Made by a program: the position numbers and the translations under genes. Of a stretch of 9,859 bases of DNA, positions 6,222 to 9,859 are shown piece after piece. The stretch comes from Candidatus Omnitrophota bacterium (lineage in GTDB: Bacteria; Omnitrophota; Gorgyraeia; Zapsychrales; JANLHA01). The DNA is taken from the NCBI GenBank assembly GCA_024653845.1, contig JANLHA010000142.1:1-9859 (forward strand), given 5' to 3'. Positions within the stretch are counted from its first letter, which is position 1. The number at the start of each line of letters is the position of its first letter. Under the pieces are notes generated by a model. That model had not been told where the DNA came from, made no database searches, and saw only the letters and a program-made list of their open reading frames with translations.

Positions 6222-6989
6222 ATGAAAAATTTCTTTAAAGGACTACTGACGCTTTACATTTTATCTTTTCTTATTGGGTTGCTCACAGTTAATGCTGAGG
6301 CCGCGGTGGGGAAACCAACGAATGTTTCTTTCCCAAGCGAGGCCAAATATGTGGGGACAGAAACATGTGCCACATGTCATGAGAAAGAAAACCGAGAGTA
6401 TGAACTCTCAACACATGCCCGTATAACCGTATCCAACGAGAATGAATTCATTGCGAATGGCTGTGAAATGTGCCATGGGCCAGGGAGCATCCACGTGGAT
6501 AACGGCGGTGGAAAAGGCACAATGATCAATCCATCTAAGGATCCCAGCATTTGTTTTAGCTGCCACCTGGAGAAAAAAGCCGAATTTTCTTTACCGTATC
6601 ACCATCCGGTCAATGAAGGGAAAATGAGCTGCGCAGACTGTCATGATCTGCATGGAACCGATCCACGTCCTTGGACATCGAGCTCGATGGATGATGTCAA
6701 TGCAACATGTTTTAAGTGTCACAAAGAAACACGTGGACCTTTTGTTTTCGAACATGAAGCAGTCGGGGAAGGCTGCACAACATGTCATAAAGTACACGGA
6801 TCCATTCATGACAAAATGCTCGTTATTCGAGATATCAATTTGTGTTTGCGATGCCATACGCAAGTCAATTATCCAACTATCGGTGATTTTAATCATGGTG
6901 CAACAAGATTTACTCAAGGCACCTGTTTTAGCGGAGGCTGTCACACGGCAGTTCATGGCTCTAATTTTGATGATCATTTACGATATTAG
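6222..6989 (+). CDS. Octahaem MtrA/DmsE/PioA-like periplasmic c-type cytochrome
   Basis: This is a 255-residue exported multihaem cytochrome. A signal peptide (hydrophobic 8-25) is probably cleaved after AEA at 27. Seven CXXCH motifs are seen: CATCH (49), CEMCH (81), CFSCH (111), CADCH (137), CFKCH (163), CTTCH (185) and CLRCH (208). An eighth, CFSGGCH (235-241), has four residues between the cysteines. Candidate distal ligands include His65, His127/128, His144, His178, His192, His225 and His245. Features typical of the MtrA/DmsE family include the YVGTETCATCH start, CHGPGSIHV, CxxCHDLHG and CHTAVHGSN near the C-terminus. MtrA and DmsE carry ten haems in about 310-330 residues, so this member is shorter. 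GGAG (6211-6214) precedes the ATG. The next gene is a matching outer-membrane barrel, so it probably inserts into or docks on that porin and passes electrons through the outer membrane. Confidence 0.9.
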   Translation: MKNFFKGLLTLYILSFLIGLLTVNAEAAVGKPTNVSFPSEAKYVGTETCATCHEKENREYELSTHARITVSNENEFIANGCEMCHGPGSIHVDNGGGKGTMINPSKDPSICFSCHLEKKAEFSLPYHHPVNEGKMSCADCHDLHGTDPRPWTSSSMDDVNATCFKCHKETRGPFVFEHEAVGEGCTTCHKVHGSIHDKMLVIRDINLCLRCHTQVNYPTIGDFNHGATRFTQGTCFSGGCHTAVHGSNFDDHLRY

Positions 6990-7008
6990 TCCAAAATAGG
7001 GGGAAAGT

Positions 7009-9066
7009 ATGAGAATTTTCAGCAACAATATCTTCTTGACGTTCAGTATTGGCTTAACGATCATTGTGCTAAGGGCAGGGCCTTCGCTTGCAGAGGACCC
7101 CAAGACCTCTTTTGAAACAAGCGTTACGAACCGATGCGTTGACGTTAAAGGGGATGTTGCGAAATTTCGTGCCCATTCATGGGTTAAGGATGGATGCGTG
7201 CAAGGAGGGAAGATCTTTTTTGATCAAGAATCCTCCGATGGCACACTCATGACCTTCGATGGAAGCATAACCCCCCGAGACAATGATCAAGACATTGATT
7301 TTCTATTGAGCAATGATAAATGGGGTAATGTCCATATTGCTTACGACATGTTCAAAAAATACTATGATATTTCGGGAGGATACTATTATCCCTTCACAAC
7401 TTTAAGAAGCAACGATCTTGAAAATCTTGATTTAGGGTTAAACATCGGGAATTTGATGTTTGAATTTAACCCAAACTTTGAAAATTTTCATGATATTAAT
7501 TTTACTTATGAACGTAAAATTAAAGATGGTCGTAAGTCGCGTTTAACATGGACTCCCGTCACCGAAGGAGCACTCACAAGAAATATCGGTCCCGTCTGGC
7601 AAGATATCGATGAAACGGTTGACATATTCTCGGTTAAAGGAGCAACAACGGTCGCCGGCTTCGATGTCAAAGCAAAACAACAGTGGGAATTTTTTGAAGC
7701 ATATGCGGTGCGTGAAGAAAAGAATCTTTCCACAAACGCTACAGCTTCTGAAAAAAAGAGACGGCGTCAGGAACAAGAGCCTATCACCAAATCGATGACA
7801 ACCGCCTTAAGTGGGGAGAAATGGTATAACAACGAAAACTCATTTGTTTCTTCCGCCTACCGTTTTGCTAAACTCAATAATAACGAACGCGAAAAAATCG
7901 TTGAATCTAATGAAGCGGGTGTCCCGACAACTTTTTCCAACCCTAAACAAATCCTTCCGTCCTACGCCGCCAATAAGCTTGATTCTCATACGTGGGTTGG
8001 GCACTACATGACCAAACCTACACAAAAATTAAAACTTTCCGGAAAAGTTAAAACAGAATATCTGAAAAAAGAAGGGTATTCGCACTACAATCTTGATGCT
8101 GCGCCAAACAGCGCTGGTGGCTCAACGCCCAATGGAATTATGGACTCGCAAGACAATAATTTCTCGAACAATAGCGTATTCAATGTTGGAGAAAATCTAT
8201 CATTGGACTACAATATTTCTAATGATATGACATTCTTTACAGAGGCCGAGCTTGGGCAATTGAGAAACCATATTAGAGAAGAACAAAAGAACATCAACAA
8301 TGTTTTAAATTGGGAACGCGAAACCGTTGCTAAAACGACAAAAGGAATCGGTGTGGTTGGGGTCAGGTACGTTCCAACCCATAAATTTAGCACGACAACC
8401 TATGTCCGTCATCGTCTTGAAAACAATGATTATGATGACAAAGCTGATACTGTTCTGGGAGTCAATTCAGCCTTCATTGATAGCATGAGGCTCAACTCTG
8501 ATGAACTCGCGACAAAATTCACATTAAAACTCACTCAGTGGTTCCAAACAGGATTCCGATATCAACATACTCGCAATTTGTATATTCTTCGGGTCGAAAA
8601 TCAAGACAGTGCACTTTCAAGAATGAAGTCACATACGTTTACTTATGATATACTGTTTCAACCTATAGAATCTGTTCTTACAAATCTTTCTTTTTCAAGG
8701 CAGACTTTCAGTGCAACAACGCCCGCAGCATCCAAAAGCACTGTTAAAATCCCAGGATTCAATGCCGACGTGAACAGCTGGATTTTAAGCAATAGTTATG
8801 CCCCTTTTCAAGAGTTGACTTTTTCCAATGTTTTTTATTATTCGTTTGCAGATAATTTCAACGATTATACGTCAAGCGGTCTACCGTTGGCGGTCAGCAA
8901 TGCGCACTATACCGTTGATTTTAATGCCAACTGGGCTCCAAAAAATAAAAAGTGGTCTATTGAACCTCATTACACTTACTACAATTATCAAGGGACCTCC
9001 GTTTCCGAATTTGGGGATTATTCTGCTTCAGCTGTTTGGTTTACTTTCAAATATGACTGGATTTAA
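7009..9066 (+). CDS. MtrB/PioB-like outer-membrane beta-barrel of a porin-cytochrome conduit
   Basis: This is a 685-residue exported protein. A signal peptide (hydrophobic 8-22, predicted cleavage after SLA at 28) is followed by a long sequence of alternating hydrophobic/polar strands with aromatic girdles, ending in the aromatic strand SAVWFTFKYDWI, as in outer-membrane barrels. Length is close to MtrB (about 700). Two cysteines near the mature N-terminus, Cys43 and Cys63, may form a disulfide; MtrB proteins also have a conserved N-terminal cysteine pair, but spaced CXXC. A highly charged patch (KKRRRQEQE, about 249-257) and a Gly/Asn/Asp-rich loop (about 366-388) are probably surface loops. 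A strong Shine-Dalgarno AGGGGGA (6998-7004) precedes the start, 19 bp after the octahaem gene. By analogy it sheathes that cytochrome across the outer membrane. Family is inferred mainly from architecture and neighbour, as sequence motifs in this family are weak. Confidence 0.78.
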   Translation: MRIFSNNIFLTFSIGLTIIVLRAGPSLAEDPKTSFETSVTNRCVDVKGDVAKFRAHSWVKDGCVQGGKIFFDQESSDGTLMTFDGSITPRDNDQDIDFLLSNDKWGNVHIAYDMFKKYYDISGGYYYPFTTLRSNDLENLDLGLNIGNLMFEFNPNFENFHDINFTYERKIKDGRKSRLTWTPVTEGALTRNIGPVWQDIDETVDIFSVKGATTVAGFDVKAKQQWEFFEAYAVREEKNLSTNATASEKKRRRQEQEPITKSMTTALSGEKWYNNENSFVSSAYRFAKLNNNEREKIVESNEAGVPTTFSNPKQILPSYAANKLDSHTWVGHYMTKPTQKLKLSGKVKTEYLKKEGYSHYNLDAAPNSAGGSTPNGIMDSQDNNFSNNSVFNVGENLSLDYNISNDMTFFTEAELGQLRNHIREEQKNINNVLNWERETVAKTTKGIGVVGVRYVPTHKFSTTTYVRHRLENNDYDDKADTVLGVNSAFIDSMRLNSDELATKFTLKLTQWFQTGFRYQHTRNLYILRVENQDSALSRMKSHTFTYDILFQPIESVLTNLSFSRQTFSATTPAASKSTVKIPGFNADVNSWILSNSYAPFQELTFSNVFYYSFADNFNDYTSSGLPLAVSNAHYTVDFNANWAPKNKKWSIEPHYTYYNYQGTSVSEFGDYSASAVWFTFKYDWI

Positions 9067-9072
9067 AAAATA

Positions 9073-9099
9073 GGGCTTGATCATTTTTCTTAAAAGCCC
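9073..9099. other. Inverted repeat between the porin and inner-membrane cytochrome genes
   Basis: GGGCTT (9073-9078) and AAGCCC (9094-9099) can form a 6-bp stem with a 15-nt loop in the 46-bp gap. On the plus strand no uridine run follows directly, so it is a poor intrinsic terminator; it could be an mRNA processing or stability element setting different levels of the two proteins. On the minus strand it is followed by TATTTTTT, but no leftward gene is seen that it would serve. Confidence 0.3.
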
Positions 9100-9112
9100 A
9101 TAGGAATTTTCT

Positions 9113-9859
9113 TTGATTCAAGAAACATCTAAAAAACATAAATTTTCAGATTATTTTTATAACACGCTTTCCTATATCGGCGTAGCTCTCGCTATTTTAT
9201 TTGTCTTGGTAGAGTGCTTGCTTTTTGCGATCGATTTTTTCTCAAAAGATTCCAATATTTATTTGGGAATCTTGACATATCTGATCTTGCCGGTATTTCT
9301 TATCCTCGGGCTCATTTTAATTCCTATTGGTGCCCTTTGGAAAAAACACCGGATCAATCGAGGTCTTTCAGAACTCCCCAAGAAAAAGTTTTATTTTGAT
9401 TTGTCACTTGCAACTCATCGTAATGCACTGATTGTTTTCATCATTGGGACAATTTTCTTCTTGATCATGACCACGATAGGGACATATAAGGCCTATCATT
9501 ATACAGAATCCGTCGCCTTCTGCGGGCTCACTTGCCATAAAGTGATGAGCCCTCAGCACACGGCTTATTTAAATTCACCGCACTCGCGGGTGAAATGTGT
9601 GGAATGCCATATCGGAGAAGGGGCCAATTGGTATTTTCATTATAAAATGGCTGGGGTCAGGCAAATGTTCCATTTCATGAAAGGGGATTATCCTCAACCT
9701 ATTCCTACTCCCGTTGAAAATTTAAGACCAGCCATTGAAATTTGTGAACGCTGCCATTGGCCAGATAAATTCTATTCTTCCTTTGATCTCAAACGCACGT
9801 ATTACCCAACCAATGTGGAAGAACCTAAAGAATGGCTATTGCGGATGTTAGTCCATGTG
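9113..9859 (+). CDS. NapC/NirT-family (ImcH-like) inner-membrane multihaem cytochrome, N-terminal part
   Basis: This is the first 249 residues of a membrane-anchored quinol-cytochrome c oxidoreductase, open to the window end. Three hydrophobic segments (about 20-43, 50-76 and 104-123) anchor it in the inner membrane. Haem motifs follow: CGLTCH (137-142, three residues between cysteines) continuing KVMSPQHTAYLNSPHSRV, then CVECH (162-166) and CERCH (211-215) after PIPTPVENLRPA. The CX3CH first haem with nearby methionine and the NSPHSRVKCVECH linker are typical of the ImcH-like branch of the NapC/NirT family, which oxidises menaquinol or reduces quinone. The reading frame opens after a TAG at 9101-9103 and no ATG occurs early. 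TTG at 9113 with AGGA 7 nt upstream is the best start. It lies 46 bp after the barrel gene and supplies the inner-membrane link to the conduit. Further haems probably lie beyond the window. Confidence 0.88.
   Translation, partial: MIQETSKKHKFSDYFYNTLSYIGVALAILFVLVECLLFAIDFFSKDSNIYLGILTYLILPVFLILGLILIPIGALWKKHRINRGLSELPKKKFYFDLSLATHRNALIVFIIGTIFFLIMTTIGTYKAYHYTESVAFCGLTCHKVMSPQHTAYLNSPHSRVKCVECHIGEGANWYFHYKMAGVRQMFHFMKGDYPQPIPTPVENLRPAIEICERCHWPDKFYSSFDLKRTYYPTNVEEPKEWLLRMLVHV

Noticed and set aside
6591..6999. Open frames of 118 and 128 residues overlapping the octahaem gene
   Set aside because: They lie within a gene with eight clear haem motifs in another frame, have no ribosome binding site, and show no domain pattern.
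9073..9112. Rho-independent terminator after the barrel gene
   Set aside because: The stem is only 6 bp with a large loop and no immediate T-run on the plus strand, and the next gene continues the same pathway 46 bp on.
9214..9399. 61-residue plus-strand open frame near the right end
   Set aside because: It is out of frame with the ImcH-like gene, which has transmembrane segments and haem motifs continuing through the region.
1..9859. tRNA, rRNA, CRISPR arrays, insertion sequences or integration sites
   Set aside because: I saw no cloverleaf-like segments, regularly spaced repeats, transposase reading frames or terminal inverted repeats.

Overview
The window comes from an AT-rich genome of a Gram-negative, respiring bacterium. 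It holds part of a complex I operon, and facing away from it a cluster that reads as a porin-cytochrome extracellular electron-transfer conduit with its own regulator. The Gram-negative call rests on an outer-membrane beta-barrel and periplasmic multihaem cytochromes with signal peptides. Taxonomy cannot be fixed from these bases. Lineages rich in ImcH/NapC-type and MtrA/MtrB-type proteins (Desulfobacterota, Nitrospirota, Omnitrophota and similar) are candidates only.

Left part, minus strand (1-3206): nuoJ, nuoK, nuoL and the first 162 codons of nuoM, tightly packed (4-bp overlap, 7-bp overlap, 7-bp gap). These are membrane-arm, proton-pumping subunits of NADH-quinone oxidoreductase. nuoJ is first in its transcription unit, so the nuo genes that usually precede it lie elsewhere or are missing.

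Divergent intergenic region (3207-3442): it carries a credible sigma70 promoter for each direction, each -35 box overlapped by an imperfect inverted repeat, and a hairpin in the leader of the rightward gene.

Right part, plus strand (3443-9859): a Crp/Fnr-family regulator with an unusual cysteine cluster; a perfect CRP-type palindrome (TGTGA-N6-TCACA) placed as in a class II activator promoter; a degenerate hemerythrin-like protein; a short glutamyl-tRNA reductase (HemA) lacking most of its dimerisation domain; a small monohaem cytochrome c; an eight-haem MtrA/DmsE-like periplasmic cytochrome; a 685-aa MtrB/PioB-like outer-membrane barrel; and the start of an ImcH/NapC-type inner-membrane multihaem quinol-cytochrome oxidoreductase, cut by the window end.

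Together the right-hand genes form a path from the quinone pool (ImcH/NapC-like) through the periplasm (monohaem and octahaem cytochromes) into an outer-membrane porin-cytochrome pair. HemA would supply haem precursor. The Crp/Fnr protein is the likely regulator, probably sensing redox state, gas or metal through its cysteines. Direction of electron flow (metal or other extracellular reduction versus Fe(II) oxidation) cannot be told from the sequence. No outer-surface cytochrome (MtrC/OmcA type) lies between the visible genes.
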